A stretch of DNA of 64,000 bases from Ascochyta rabiei (GCF_004011695.2 NC_082408.1:2465501-2529500); one strand, 5' to 3'; shown: positions 1 through 11,994, numbered from the stretch's first letter. Notes: generated from the letters alone by a model not told the origin. Program-made: numbers and translations.

Positions 1-497
1 CCCCTAATACGAACACTATATTAATAAAGCAACAGCTCTCTCCTTAGGCCTATAGATATCTGCTGCCTTAGTAAAGTAGCAGGTCTATAACCCTAGCTAT
101 ATCCTACAAAATTAACTAAGCAACAGCTTAAACACCCCCAGCAGTCTACTACTAGCAATAGTAATAGACAAACAAACAACAATAACAACAACAACAACAA
201 TACAAAGACCGTCTACTGTAATAGCAATAGCTAGCTAGTAATAGACAACAAACAACAAACGCTAGAACTACCTACTTGTAGGATAGTTCTACACAACCCT
301 AATTTAACAGGGCAACGACTCTTCTTAACAAACTAGGGCACAGGCCCTTACTTTTAGACTACGAACACACATTTACTATTCCTTTAAAGAAACACACTCC
401 TTAAAATACTAGAGCAGCTTAAATGCTCTCGTCTTATATAGTCTTAGACTTACATAGAACGTTAAACTTATTAATTAATTAATTAATTAATTAATTT
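1..497 (+). mobile_element. LINE-C: 3' end of a Tad1-like LINE, 5' part outside the window
   Basis: This is the 3' untranslated end of a LINE related to LINE-A and LINE-B, in the opposite orientation. Positions about 340-468 match the reverse complement of the LINE-B 3' end (about 45,885-46,030), including the blocks CACACTCCTTAAA and TATATAGTC. It ends in a TTAA microsatellite that serves as the LINE tail. Positions 1-340 are more diverged, include a CAA-rich stretch at about 170-205, and match only in patches. The copy interrupts Copia-B, which resumes at 498. Its 5' target duplication lies outside the window. Confidence 0.75.
470..496 (+). repeat. TTAA microsatellite, tail of LINE-C
   Basis: About seven copies of TTAA follow the conserved LINE 3' end. 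LINE-A has the same kind of tail at 11,995-12,011, while LINE-B uses a pentamer instead. Confidence 0.9.
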
Positions 498-2427
498 TAA
501 CCTCTAGCTTAACAGTTGTTATTTTATTGTCTGCCTTAATTGTTGTTATAGATATATTATAGTAATCTTTAAGAAATAGTATAAATATTAATAAGGCTTT
601 AATAATAGATTTTGCTATTTAGTTCTTAGTAAAGTAGAGATTCTATTACAGGCCTAAGAATTTGTTAGTAATTAATAATTAGCTCTTCTCTTTTGTTACC
701 CCTTAAGCTTTATAGGTGTAAAAATTAATACTTAGTCTTTCTTCTAGGCTGTTATTATTTGTCTGTAGTGCTTAGCTTATTTATTGCCTTAACTTTGCTC
801 TTCTGCAGGAATTGCACTCTACTGTAGTAACACCCTTAATGCGCACCCCCTAAGTTTGTTATACAAGGTGTTCTACTACTACTAGGCTAGGATAACCTAG
901 TTACTTGTACTATAGTGTGGCAGAGGCTTTTTATAGTCCCTTTTTAGTTTTTAATGTAGTTTTGTGCGTGTAGTATAAGGCATCTTATAATTCCTTATAC
1001 TCTAGTACCTATTACCTAAATATTTTAGTAATAGTGTAAATAATTTTGTTGTCTAGTCTTTGTAGGGTTGTTAGATTTGTCTAGGTATCCTACCATATTC
1101 GTTATTATCTTAGGAGGTAGAAAGATACTAAATTGCATAGTAGGTTAGGGTAGACTGCTACGTTATGCAGTGTTATACTGCAGGTTCTAGACTAGTTTAT
1201 TAAACTTAGCTTATTTAACCTGTATCCCTTTATCTACACTTTTAAGTTTCTAGCCCAGATATAGTTACTAGGCATTAGTAGGCAGAAGTTGTGTATATAG
1301 TTAGGGTTGTTTGTTATATAGCAGGTTAATCCTAAGTTAAGAATAAACAACTTCCTTAGTAGATAGCCTTTAGCATTCCTTCTGCCTAATACTGTATTAA
1401 AGACAGCTTTCACGTTTATAACTCTCTAGCCCTCTATTTATTCTTTAAGGAGTTTAGGCGTTAGAGTGTGTAATTGTTTTACAACTAGTGTTCTTAAACA
1501 GGTTCTGCTTTGTCTGCAAATTAGCTCTAAAAACGTAGTGTCTTTCTTAAGCTTAAATTGTATAAGCTTATTTATTATCTTATTTAGTTTCTACTACTTA
1601 GGTGCCTTATCTAGATTAATATAATAGCAATTCTATATACTGTAGCGTTGTCTACATATAGGGCATTTTGCTCCCCCTATAGTAGCAGGTCCTTAATCTA
1701 AAGGCTACTTAAGTGTAGTAGCTTTCCTACCTGCTGTACGTTAATTGCAGGGTCTGCTCTAGTTGCTAGATAGCGCGCTTTCAGCATATTAGGCGTCCCC
1801 TTCAGTACTCTAGGAGGTTCCACCCCCTTTAGCAAGAAATAATGCATTACTAGCTATGAAGGACTTATATTTCCCTAATCTAAGAGGAAAATGCATTATT
1901 ATATGTTCTTAGAAGCGTTTTATTATCTCCTTCTAGCTTATACTAGTTATAATGCTACTATTATCCTAGAAATTTGTAGACTATATAGGCGCAACTTTGT
2001 TTATAGGTACTAGAAAGTCTTTTGTTATTACATTTAATTGCAATAATTTAGTAACTTAATATATCTCTACCTCTATAGCTGCCTAGATGTACTTGGCTAG
2101 CTATATGTCCTATTGTAACGTGCTTCTTATTAGCTTAAGAGCTAAGAGGTATCTGTTGCAGGCTTGTTCTTGTTTAATTTGTTTGTTAATTCTGACTATT
2201 AATTACAGGTTAGTATTCTACTGTTAAAGTAGTTTATCTAGAAGACAGTATGTGCGTAGTAAGTGTAGTAACACAGTTAACTAGATAAACGCAACAATCT
2301 ATTGCATGCTGCTTTGTTCTTTCTTATACTTGTATTAATTGCTCTTATACTATTTAAGGAGTATCTTATAATATTTAAAGTCTTCCTTAAAAGCCTTCTA
2401 ACCTCTAGTAAATAGTTTAGTTAGTCT
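498..2427 (-). pseudogene. Copia-B, gag and following region (decayed Ty1/copia polyprotein)
   Basis: Read on the minus strand through TAG/TAA stops, this matches the Gag of Copia-A. Positions about 2,090-2,400 give a stretch containing YLLALKLIR, against YLAALKLIR in Copia-A near 29,120. Positions about 1,600-1,700 correspond to the Copia-A zinc-knuckle region (KCPTCRQRYRLEDC at 29,622-29,663); the Cys and His codons are damaged here. Positions 498-1,600 should hold protease and integrase, but I could not confirm their catalytic residues. Pogo-1 interrupts the piece on its 5' side and the LINE-C tail cuts it at 498. The other pieces of the same element are at 11,920-11,994 and 25,346-25,704. 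Confidence 0.65.
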
Positions 2428-2429
2428 TA

Positions 2430-2500
2430 ACGTACCCTACGGACGAAGGAATCAACAGACAAGAGAATTACTTTTGCCGAGCCCCCACTAAAACTCACCC
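2430..2500. repeat. pogo-1 left terminal inverted repeat
   Basis: It matches the reverse complement of 11,848-11,917 with a few C/T differences. After ACGTACC come two 16-bp-scale sub-repeats (of the type AACAGACAAGAGAAT) and the inner box CTTTTGCC-AGCCCCC. Confidence 0.9.
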
Positions 2501-3364
2501 TATTATGGCCTAAAACACCACAAACTAGCGCTGCATAAGGCAAGACAAGCTGTAATATTACTTAGAGACTACTTCTACATTATTCTTGCACGTTTACGCG
2601 TTATGTCTAGTCTTACTACACTGTCTACAGCGCCTTTAGGTTAGCTTAGCCCTATTAGCACGCACCTGCTTCTTTGCCTTCTTACTATTACTACACGCTC
2701 TTAACTCTTTTAGAGCTGTTAATTGCTAGCCCTCTTTAACTATTAGAGTACCTTCTTTCATAACCTGCTTTCTTTTGTGTAATTTTTGTTGTGTAGCTGC
2801 CTTATTAGCAGCTTAAAGCTTAGAAATCTCCTGTTGCGCTAACATTTACTTATACGCAATTATAGCTGCCCCCTTTAAGACCTTTTTAAACGCTTTAACT
2901 ATAGAGCTAGGCAAGCTATCTATATACCTCTAAATCCTTGTCTTTATAAGCGTTAACTGCAACCTTAGTTTAAGGGTATTGCTTAGGGTTTGCAACTGCT
3001 AAAGCTTGTTGTTAATAGGTAGTAGTAGTAATAGCGTGTGCAGCTTTATATTAAGGCTGCTTATAACCTGTTATAGGTTAAACAGGACTAGTCTAGCGCC
3101 TTAGAACCCCCCCTAAATATTGCTAGAAGTAATTGTAGCGTTGTAGGCGCGTATAAAGCATAGTAGGAATTCTATCTTTATAATATATTTAATTTAGTTA
3201 TATATAAGTATGTTAGCTTAGCGTCTATATACCTTCTTTAAAGTAGTAAAACAAGCTATGTTAAGGGGCTGTATAAGGTGCAATAAGTAGAAAGGCAAAT
3301 AGAGAGTAATTATCTTGTTATCCTTATAGTACTGCTAAAACTTTATAAGAGTTATAGCTCTTAT

Positions 3365-3619
3365 TGTTCCAGTATAAGTATCGAAGCATCTCGTTAGCAG
3401 GCACATTAGAAAGGATACTTATCATCATTATTATTAAGTGTTAAGGAGATGGGTGATACATTAGTTAAATTCCATAAGTAAGTGTTTCTAGTTGTTGTCG
3501 TAGGTGTTCCTCCTTAACAGTTCCTGTTAAGGTCTCTTATACCCCTCTGCCGGCCAGATTACGTACACTAGCTAAGCATCCTAGTTCTTACTAAGGAAGT
3601 TACCGTGTGCACCGGCACA
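3365..3619. mobile_element. 255-bp solo-LTR-like insertion in pogo-1
   Basis: The segment begins TGTTCC and ends GGCACA, with TTAT on both sides (3,361-3,364 and 3,620-3,623). The corresponding stretch of pogo-3, read in reverse complement, runs straight from CTCTTAT into AACTATTA, so the empty site is visible. Removing 255 + 4 bp brings pogo-1 to the family length. The TG...CA ends and short duplication suggest a solo LTR of a family not otherwise seen here. It keeps GCCGGCC and CACCGGCACA blocks, so it looks less mutated than its host. A short MITE is the alternative. Confidence 0.72.
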
Positions 3620-4027
3620 TTATAACTATTAATAATAAGCAAACAGTAGGTGCTAATAGTACGCTCCTTTGTATGCCTGTTAAAGTGGCTTATCTAGTCT
3701 AGACTAAGCTTATTAGTAGTCCAGCCGTTATTAGAGACTCTAATAACCTATTCTTAAGACAGATCCTCTTCTTTATACTAGGCAGAGAAGTAGTAGTAGG
3801 CCTTAAAGATAAGGAAGGCTAGAATAGCCTATCCTTTAGCATTAATGCCTACTATAGCTGTAGCCTACTTGCAGTTACCTAGCTAGACTGCCTTTAGCTA
3901 ACCTTGTCGTTCTAAAGCTATAACAACTACTTCTAGGGAGATCTAGCCTATTATAAAGCCTGTCTTGTTATAGTTATATATGTCTTTATCCTAGATGCTA
4001 TACTTAGCTTTAACGTTTACTACTAGG

Positions 4028-4182
4028 TGTTATAGGCTTAGACCTTGTCTAAGCCTTAAGCAAGATAGGGCGGTTACGTGCCCTACAGACATATTAGAAG
4101 GACACGCAATGTGTTACCTCCTTAAGAGATACAATACTATATTAACTCTTATTACATCCTACCCTAAGGCTAGTCTATAATA
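4028..4182 (+). repeat. Gypsy-A 5' LTR
   Basis: This 155-bp LTR matches the 3' copies apart from C/T and G/A changes; its end reads CTATAATA where the 3' LTR has CCATAACA. Base 4,028 follows the CTAGG duplication. Confidence 0.92.
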
Positions 4183-5440
4183 TTTATATCTCTTCTTCTA
4201 GGAGAACAGCTAGCACTTGTACTATGTTAGCTAGCTCCTAGAATAACCCCTTAGATAAATCTGTCCCCTTAACCCTTTAGGAATTTATAGCCTAGATATT
4301 ACAGTTTATAATAAACCTACAGTAAGCCTTATTAGCTGCTAATAAGCGTATAGCATTACTTAAGCGTAATAACTCTAATATATATATATTTATAGAGTCT
4401 CTAGCATAAACAGCTAATGCCTGTACTAGACCTACGCCTACAGTCCTATTGTCCTCCTTAGGAGTAACGCTGTACCTATTAACGTCTACCCTAGCCCCTA
4501 ACCCACCTTACAAAGCACTGTTTTTAGTGTCTACCCTAGGCCTGTATACTCCTATGTAGACGTCTATAGCCTATAGGAAACCTCTTCCTATAGGTAAGGC
4601 CTTTATTAGGGATAAATCCTTATTTAAGGTATAGTAGGTTATAATAGAACATAAGCTGTAGGTAGACACGTCCTTTATTAGTAGGCTATAGGACATGTTT
4701 ACCTTTATATAGTCCTAGCTCTATATGTCTATGCAATAAGATATAGCTCTATTCTATAAGATTAGGGGTACCTAAGGTGTGTAGAGCCTAGAGGACTTCC
4801 TAGTATACCTAGAATTCTGCTACAGCAACAACTACAGCCAGGAACAGGCCTAGGCAAAACTAGAAAGCGTCTGTTAAGGTCCTAACAAGTTGTTCCTAGA
4901 CTTTTTTATCTAGTTTAAGTAGCTGCTAGCGTAAAGTGGCAGCCTCTACTAGGACAGAGAACAATGCCTATTAAAGCTCTGCTAGGCCCTAAACGTAAAT
5001 ATCTATAACATAGTAATAAACTAAGGAGTACCTTATATAGATTATAACGCAGCTATTATAGAGTATAAGTCTATTACTGTAGATGTTAAGACTATAGCTA
5101 TAGAAAACCAGCTATGCTACATCTCTACCTAGGCGCTGCCTAAGTGTAATAAGGATAGTAACGTTAAGATAACAGTTAAGTCTACAGTTTGCACTAGCAG
5201 CAGTACTAAGTGTAGGGGTTAGAAGCAGTCTGCTCCTAACTAGGCTACGTAGGTTCCTAATAAGGTATTTTAGCAACGCTAGGAGGCTAACCTGTGTACC
5301 TGTTGCAGTAAAAAGGGATATATTTGCTAAGATTACGCTAACGCAGTAGTAACTACAGTGTAGGCAGCAATAGTCTTAGGTAAGGAAGAGGCTAGTTTAT
5401 ATAGGGAAAACTAGCTACTTCTAATATAAGTCTAAGTTAT
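4183..5440 (+). pseudogene. Gypsy-A gag (decayed)
   Basis: The plus-strand frame carries many TAG codons. A retroviral-type zinc knuckle lies at 5,295-5,336: the residues read CTCC-SKKG-Y-ICxD-Y, which is C-x2-C-x4-H-x4-C with the His and last Cys both changed to Tyr (CAT to TAT, TGC to TAC), exactly as RIP predicts. The upstream part is assigned as capsid-like by position only. Confidence 0.7.
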
Positions 5441-8400
5441 GAGCGCTGTAGAAGCATATTAGTAGAGGAGACTACTAGTGCAGGGGTATTACAGGCTGCT
5501 AGTGGAGCTATTACAGACTCTATAGACAAGCCCCTATTCTACGTTCTATTATTTATTAATAGGGTAATTTAGGCTAACGTGCTAGTAGACTTAGAGTGTA
5601 AATGCTTTAGTACAGTAAGTAATAACTTTACTACGCGCTTAGGAGGAGACTTTATTAAGGTACTACTATAACGCTTAGCATAAGTAGTAGGCACTAGTAG
5701 AAAGTCTGTAATCTCCTGTTTAGTCCTGTTTAGGTACAACTTAGATAGGTAGCGCTTGTAGGCTGTAGCCTACGTAGTGCTAGGTCTAAGCTAGAATGTT
5801 ATTTTAGGGAAGCCCTAGCTCTAATAAGAGGGCGTAGTGTTAGACGTAGAAAAGGGCACACTAAGGATATAATAGGCAGGAAACCTTATTATCTATAAAT
5901 CCTTACAGCGTACAGCAAACGTTCACATAGCTCTCCTATTAGTAACTAAGTTTAATAAGACTCTAGCTAATAGGCTCTAGAAGCGCCTACCTAGGGACTA
6001 GTTTGTCTCTATAAGCCTCTACAACATTACTAAAATCCTCTTAGTTTAATCCCTAGGAGCGCAAGGGACGGCAGAGGAGGTAGACCCTCTTCCCTCCAAG
6101 TTAGTCTAGTTTTAGGACCTATTAAATAAGAGTAAGACCTCTAGCCTTCCCCTATATAGGGGCTAGATAGATTACTACATATAGTTACAACGCAACTAGT
6201 CTAGAAAGGAGAAGCCTCTGCCCTAGGGCCCTCTGTACAACATGCTAAGGGACTAGCTACTTAAGCTACAGAAACAGGTGTTAGCACTAATAAACAAGGG
6301 GTAGATCTGCACCTCCTCTTCCCTAGTAGGGGCCCTAGTCCTGCTAGTTAGAAAGTTCTCTAGTAGGTGGCGTATATGCGTAGACTATTACGCACTTAAT
6401 AGTATTATAATTGCTAACTAGTACCTACTTCTTCTTATTAAGGAGACGTTGCGTACACTAGGGGGTGCCTGCCAGTTCTCTAAGGTTAATATTTATTTAG
6501 CGTTCTACTAGATTTGTGTTACAGAAGGAGATAAGCACCTTACTACGTTCTGCACCTATTTTAGTCTCTTTAAGTAGCTAGTCTGCCTATTTAGCCTGGC
6601 TAGAGCACTAGTGTCCTTCTAGCGTTATATTAACAGCGTGCTTTAGGAGATATTAGGTAACTATACTACTACATACCTAGATAATGTCCTTATTTATAGT
6701 AGTAGGTCTAGGATAGACTACTTAGAGAAGGTTAGCAGAGTCCTTACGCTCTTACGAAATGCAGGGCTACATCTAGATCCTAAGAAGTGCGTATTTGCAA
6801 TAAAGGAAGTATACTACCTAGGATATATTATAGAAGCTAGAAAGGACATTTATTCTAATTCTAAGAAGGTTAAGGCTATCTGTAATTAGGAAGCCCTATA
6901 GTCTTTGCACGGAGTCTGCAGTTTCCTAGAGTTTGCTAACTTCTACTAGGACTTTATCCTAGCCTTCTCTAATATTGCTGCCCTACTTAATTAACTTATA
7001 GGGAAGGATATCCTTTTTAGGTAGGGGCAGGAGGAGGACGCAGTGTTCTACTAGCTAAAGAACACATTTATAACAGAACTAGTCCTAGCTTAGTAGGACC
7101 CTAAGCAAGAAACACTACTAGAGGTAGACTACTCTAGTAAGGCGCTTAGCGGCTACCTTTCTTAATAGCATAGGAAGGTGCTTTACCTAGTAGTGTATTA
7201 CTCTACTACACTTATAATAGAATAATAGAACTACACTATCTATAATAAGGAGTTAACTGCTGTTATAAAGTGCCTAGGGGTCTAGGCAGCGAAATTAGGG
7301 TCTGTTACTAGGCTGTTTACTATCCTAACTAACTATAAGAACCTCTAGTACTTTACTACAGCGTGCAGGCTAAGTAAGAGGCAGTACTAATAGGCAGAGG
7401 AGCTGTTAGAGTTCTGTTTCTACCTTTGCTTCTGTCTAGGGCGCCTGGCAGCCTAACTAGATGCGCCAAGCTGCTAGGAACAGGACTACAATAGGAGGTT
7501 AGGGGGGGATTTTAGAATAATAACCCTAGTTTAGTGTTAGTAATTAGTATATTAGGCCCTAGTATACCTCTACTTTTTATTAATACGTATATGTAATTAC
7601 TGTAGGATAATGGTATTTAGCAGAACGTAGGGCACATAGCGTACCTGTCTACTATCTATAATAGGGCCTGCTAGTTCCCTCCTAAGGCTAAGACTACTTA
7701 GCAAATTGTAGATTGTACGCTTAGTGCTTACGGCACGCTGCTGTAGCGCAGGGTTACGTAGGTTCTACGTTAGAAGCTACTTACAACTACAATAATCTAA
7801 AGGGCACACAAATCTAACCTAACAGGCTATCTAGGTGCTAACGCCACGTTCTACATTATATAATGTAACTTCTACTAAAAGGGAATGTTATAGGACGTTT
7901 ACTGTTATATCTATAACTACTACTATTTTAGCACGCATGTATTGCAGCGCCAACAGTAGGGCTTACTTTAGCTGTTGCCTATTACTAACTATTTTTAGTC
8001 CTAGATTTTAACAGACTTTATAGTTAACCTTTCTTAGGCTTATAAGGACGCACTGCGCTATCTCTTAGTTATTACAGATTACCTTTCTAAGTATATGTAG
8101 CTTAAGGCGATAACCCCTATAACTACAGAATATTATACTAAGGTCTTCTGCAACACATAGTAGTAGTTCTAAGGCTTTCCTAGCTCTATAATCTTAGACT
8201 GCAGCTTAGACTAGCTAGAACATTTTTAGACAATGCTGTGTAGCCTTGTAGGGGTGGACCAGCTGCTCTCTACAGCCTATTACCTCTAGACAGACAGAGG
8301 GATAGAGTAGGCCAACTAAGAGGTGTAGGCAGTCCTATAGGTTATAGTTAACTTTAAACAGGATAACTAGCCTAACTACCTTCTAGCCTGCTAACTAGCT

Positions 8401-9090
8401 CTTAACAATTGCAACTCTTTAGTTACTAGGGTTAGTTCTAACCTACTCCTCTACAGCTATAATATAGACCTCCTACAGATAACAGTACTTCTAACTATTA
8501 GCTAGAACACACTATAGGGACAGGCAGTCTATTTTCTAGACTACCTCTAGTAGGGTATAGAGCTTACCTAGGTAGCTATAGTATAGGTACAACAACGCAC
8601 CTAGAACGCAACAGACTGTAGCTGTAGGTCTACAGAGCAGTACTACATAGAAGATAGGGTGTAGTTTTCCCTCTACAACATGAAAACTAATAGGCTAAGC
8701 TAGAAGCTTAACTAGTTACAAGCCTCGTACACAGTAGTTGCAGTTCCTGTCCCTCTAACTATTACCCTAGATTTACTAGGTAACCTCTATAAGATAGTGT
8801 ATGTAGACCTACTAGAACGTATAGCTTCTAACCTGTTACTAACACAGCGCCTATAGGAAAGTAGACTAGTCCTGCTAGTTGTCCTAGAGGAGGACAACCT
8901 AACCCTGGCTAAATAGGAGGTAGAGTCTATCCTAAAAGAAAAGAGGGCCTATAGGCAGAATAAGTTACAGGTCCTAGTTAAATAGAAAGGATACATAAAG
9001 CTAACGTAGAAACTACTAGAGGTGTTACAGAATATAACAGTATAGGAGGTCTTTACAGTAACACACACAGTATATTAAGAATAGATATAG
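5440..9090 (+). pseudogene. Gypsy-A pol: protease, RT, RNase H, integrase, chromodomain (decayed)
   Basis: Read through TAG stops, domains appear in gypsy order. The RT entry motif around 6,320-6,405 reads VLLVRKF and ICVDYYALN. The RT active site at 6,674-6,700 reads YLDNVLIYS, with the second catalytic Asp changed to Asn. The RNase H start at about 7,127 reads DYSSKALSGYLS. Integrase core lies at about 7,990-8,500 (ITDYLSKYM). The chromodomain at about 8,915-9,030 reads VLVK*KGYIKLT*, where both stops fall on expected Trp positions. The chromodomain places it among chromoviruses. The order and the missing catalytic Asp are direct observations; function is lost. Confidence 0.85.
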
Positions 9091-9099
9091 AAAAGGAGA

Positions 9100-11050
9100 A
9101 ACTTTTATTATTTATAATAACCCTTATAGGGTCCTATTAGGAGATGCTATATAGGGCACACACCCTAGTATAGAAGAGCTTAGGAACCTTACAGCGTTAG
9201 TATAACGCCACCTTAAGCTCTATACTACTAGACAAACAGTAGTAAGCCTTAATACTTAAAAAAGATAGAGTTGTTAATAGATAGGGAGTAACAGGCAGTA
9301 GCAGCTATGTCCTAGGCCTAGTTCTGCGCAATACAGCAGCAGTAGTTAACCTTATAGTTATTGTTGTTATCTACCTTATCTGCCTTAATAGTGCTGCTAT
9401 GCGTTAGCTATAATATCTCCTTAAAGTTGCAGTAGGGCGTGTGCGGCTCTATAATAGACAGTAAGTAGTAATAGTAGGTAAATAAGCGTAGCTCTATAGA
9501 AGAGGAGAAACAGTAATAGTATAGGGGCACAGGTAACTCTATAAGGGAGGGAGCGTAGCAACAGCATAGATGTGTAGGTAACTTAACAGAGGAAGAAGAG
9601 CAGTAACAGTAGGGAGGCGAGCAGAGCTAATAGACAGACAAGCAGCGCTTATTAGGGGAGTTAGAGCAGTAGCAGCAGGACAAGCAGGACAGCAGAGCGT
9701 ACTCTAGGCAGCAGTAGGGCGTAGTAAGTAGGCGCTTAACTTATTTAATAGCATCCCTTAGATTAATTAAGCTGCGCACCTAATATAGGTAGAAAAACTT
9801 ATAGTAGTGTAGGCCTAGACTGCCTCTATCTAGTTTATACGCTTAGTTTAGGACTAGAAGGCTAACCCTGTAGTAGCTATAAACTACTAAAGGTATATAT
9901 TAAGCTAGTTACTGCTATAACGCCTAGATAACAGCGTAGCAGGTAGGGTAACCTAGGTACTAGGCTTAGCGGGGGCACAGGCAGCGTAAGAGGTGGTTAG
10001 CTAGGGCTAAGTTAAGGGTAGCCTTATACACCTGCTAATGCTTATAGTAGGCGCCTAATAAGACTATTATATTAGAAAGGAAGACCTATAGGGGCGCTAA
10101 GGGGGTAACTTATAGTAGAAGACAGGCTAACGCCCTTAGTTAGCCTTATTACTATTTATACCCTAGGTGCTAGGTGTCTTAATATAGGCGTTACTAGTGC
10201 GCACTAATACCTTAACTACTGTTAGTTAGGAATATAGGGCTAGAAAAGAGATATATACTTAGATGTACTGCTTAAAGTTACGCTAGGCGCAGTAGAGCTT
10301 AGTGTTTACAATAAAGAGGTTATTATTGTGCACGTAAGTGTGCTTACACTTAGCGCAGGTACAGCACGTCTTACTAGCGCTAGGAATGTAGTTAGCTGTA
10401 GAAGGATTAGTAGGTAGGCAGGCCTATAATAGAAGTAGGATATATATAAGGCTAACTAGTAAGGATAGTAAGAACGTAGTATAGGCGGTATAGGACAGCG
10501 CTAGTAGAGACAGGGACTAGGTCCTTGTTGTCTAAATTGCCCTTAACCTTATAGTTGCCTATATAACAGCAGTAAGCTCTCTATATATACTGTTAGGCCC
10601 TGTAACTAAGTTAGAAACTATAAAAAAAAATACTAGAGGAATGTTGTAGGCAGAGGGGAGGGACTATAGCGGACTACAACCGCCCCCTCTAGGGGGACCA
10701 CTAGCTCCTTGGCTGGTGGCCTGGTGGCTATAACTAGAAGCGACAATAGACATGGTAGGTTAAGCGTAGGCGTAATATAAAAAAAAAATAGAATAGGCAT
10801 AAGATAGGCAGGTTAGGCAGGAGTGTGGAGTGGTATAGTGGCTAACTTAGGCAGGTGCACTAGACAAAACAAAAACAACCTAGGTAGGCGTAGGGACTAC
10901 CCTAGGTAAACTACAGACCAGACTAGTAGCTAACTTACTAAGAGGCGGGCCCTTGCGCAACCACAACTAGCTCTAGGGTTTACCTGCTACTAGCGTCCCT
11001 CTAATCTACGCAAAACGCAGAAAGGGCCCTGCAAAATACATTTAGCTAGA
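9100..11050 (+). other. Gypsy-A region between pol and the 3' LTR
   Basis: These 1.95 kb separate the chromodomain from the purine tract. One plus-strand frame at about 9,560-9,760 is rich in Glu and Gln (EEEEQ, QQDKQDS), and Cys/Arg-rich sequence follows at about 10,250-10,400. Almost all stops in that frame are TAG, as in the pol gene, so a third ORF is possible. I recognise no domain. An untranslated 3' region is the alternative. Confidence 0.4.
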
Positions 11051-11071
11051 GAGAGATAGGGAAAGGAGGTA

Positions 11072-11386
11072 TGTTATAGGCTTAGACCTTGTCTAAGCCT
11101 TAAGTAAGATAGGGTGGTTATGTGCCCTACAGACATATTAGAAGGACACGCAACGTGTTGCCTCCTGTTATAGGCTTAGACCTTGTCTAAGCCTTAAGCA
11201 AGACAGGGCGGTTACGTGCCCTACAGACATATTAGAAGGACACGCAACGTGCTACCTCCTTAAGAGATATAATACCATATTAACCCTTATTGCATCCCAC
11301 CCTAAGGCTAGTCCCTAACACCTCCTTAAGAGATATAATACCATATCAACCCTTATTACATCCTACCCTAAGGCCAGTCCATAACA
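11072..11386 (+). repeat. Gypsy-A 3' LTR, split by a solo LTR
   Basis: The LTR occupies 11,072-11,165 and 11,326-11,386, which add up to exactly 155 bp. Between them lie a full 155-bp copy of the same LTR and a duplicated CCTCC. Confidence 0.93.
11166..11320 (+). mobile_element. Solo LTR of the Gypsy-A family inserted in the Gypsy-A 3' LTR
   Basis: This 155-bp unit runs TGTTATAGG...CCCTAACA and is flanked by CCTCC at 11,161-11,165 and 11,321-11,325. It is in the same orientation as its host LTR. An element of the same family inserted into the LTR, then its LTRs recombined. It is the youngest layer of this stack. Confidence 0.93.
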
Positions 11387-11847
11387 CTAGGCTAAACTAG
11401 CCCTACAGAACCTTAGGATCCTTACAGAGGGCTCTCTTATAGTTGTACTTGCAATTAAACTTAACTTTAAGCTCTAGGTTTTGCTTAACAAATATACTAG
11501 GCTAGTTTGTGCTAATAGGGCCTAGATTATGCTTATTGCGCAAAGAATTAGCTATAGTAGCTATATCTAAGAGCTAAGGGGAAAATCCTTACGCGTCTAG
11601 CTTAAGAACATATTTAATAATTACCTTCTCCTTATTATTATCTAGCTTCTGCAAGTTAGCTATAGAATTAGCGCGTAAAGGTTATCCTGCGTGTTACTTA
11701 CTTAGTGTAGCTTAAGGAACTCTGTAGATAGCTGCAGTGCGTTGCTAAGAGAGAGTTACGTCTTATTTAAGAGCCTAGAGCGCAAGCTGTATCTAAGCTT
11801 CTTTTAACGCGTCTAAATAGTGTTGTTAAGAAGGCATTATTATGTGA

Positions 11848-11917
11848 AGGGTGGTTTGGAGGGGGCTTGGCAAAAGTGATTCTCTTGTCTGTTGATTCTT
11901 TCGTCTGTGGGGTACGT
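11848..11917. repeat. pogo-1 right terminal inverted repeat
   Basis: It is the reverse complement of the left repeat and ends GGTACGT before TA (11,918-11,919). The transposase start lies inward from here. Confidence 0.9.
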
Positions 11918-11919
11918 TA

Positions 11920-11994
11920 TTAGGACTTTAATACTGGGAGCTAGCGCGTAGTCTGTAACAACAGGCGCACATATAGCTAGTAGTTTTAGTGTTT
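11920..11994 (-). mobile_element. Copia-B fragment between pogo-1 and LINE-A
   Basis: This 75-bp remnant joins the two interrupted parts of Copia-B. Its right 15 bp (GTAGTTTTAGTGTTT, 11,980-11,994) are the LINE-A target duplication and recur at 25,346-25,360, where Copia-B continues. Confidence 0.75.

Larger units (their letters stand above)
4028..11386 (+). mobile_element. Gypsy-A: complete Ty3/gypsy chromovirus, RIP-decayed
   Basis: It is bounded by 155-bp LTRs (TGTTATAGG...CCATAACA) and an exact 5-bp duplication CTAGG (4,023-4,027 and 11,387-11,391). The order is 5' LTR, gag, protease/RT/RNase H/integrase with chromodomain, a long 3' region, a purine tract ending GGGAAAGGAGGT at 11,070, and the 3' LTR. 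All coding matches are on the plus strand and interrupted by TAG. It is inserted in the pogo-1 transposase. Confidence 0.92.
2430..11917 (-). mobile_element. pogo-1: pogo/Fot1-type DNA transposon with two insertions
   Basis: Terminal inverted repeats of about 70 bp start ACGTACC at 2,430 and end GGTACGT at 11,917, flanked by TA (2,428-2,429 and 11,918-11,919). Removing Gypsy-A plus its 5-bp duplication and the 255-bp insert plus 4 bp leaves 1,865 bp, the size of pogo-2 (1,863) and pogo-3 (1,864). The transposase is on the minus strand. The N-terminal CENP-B/Tc5-type helix-turn-helix part lies at about 11,400-11,640, and the DDE region at about 3,000-4,020. A C-terminal zinc knuckle near 2,590-2,650 reads RRCRQCSKTRH. 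Many TAG stops make it non-functional. It lies in Copia-B. Confidence 0.88.

Noticed and set aside
3995..4180. 61-codon plus-strand ORF
   Set aside because: It spans the pogo-1/Gypsy-A junction and the 5' LTR, which is non-coding.
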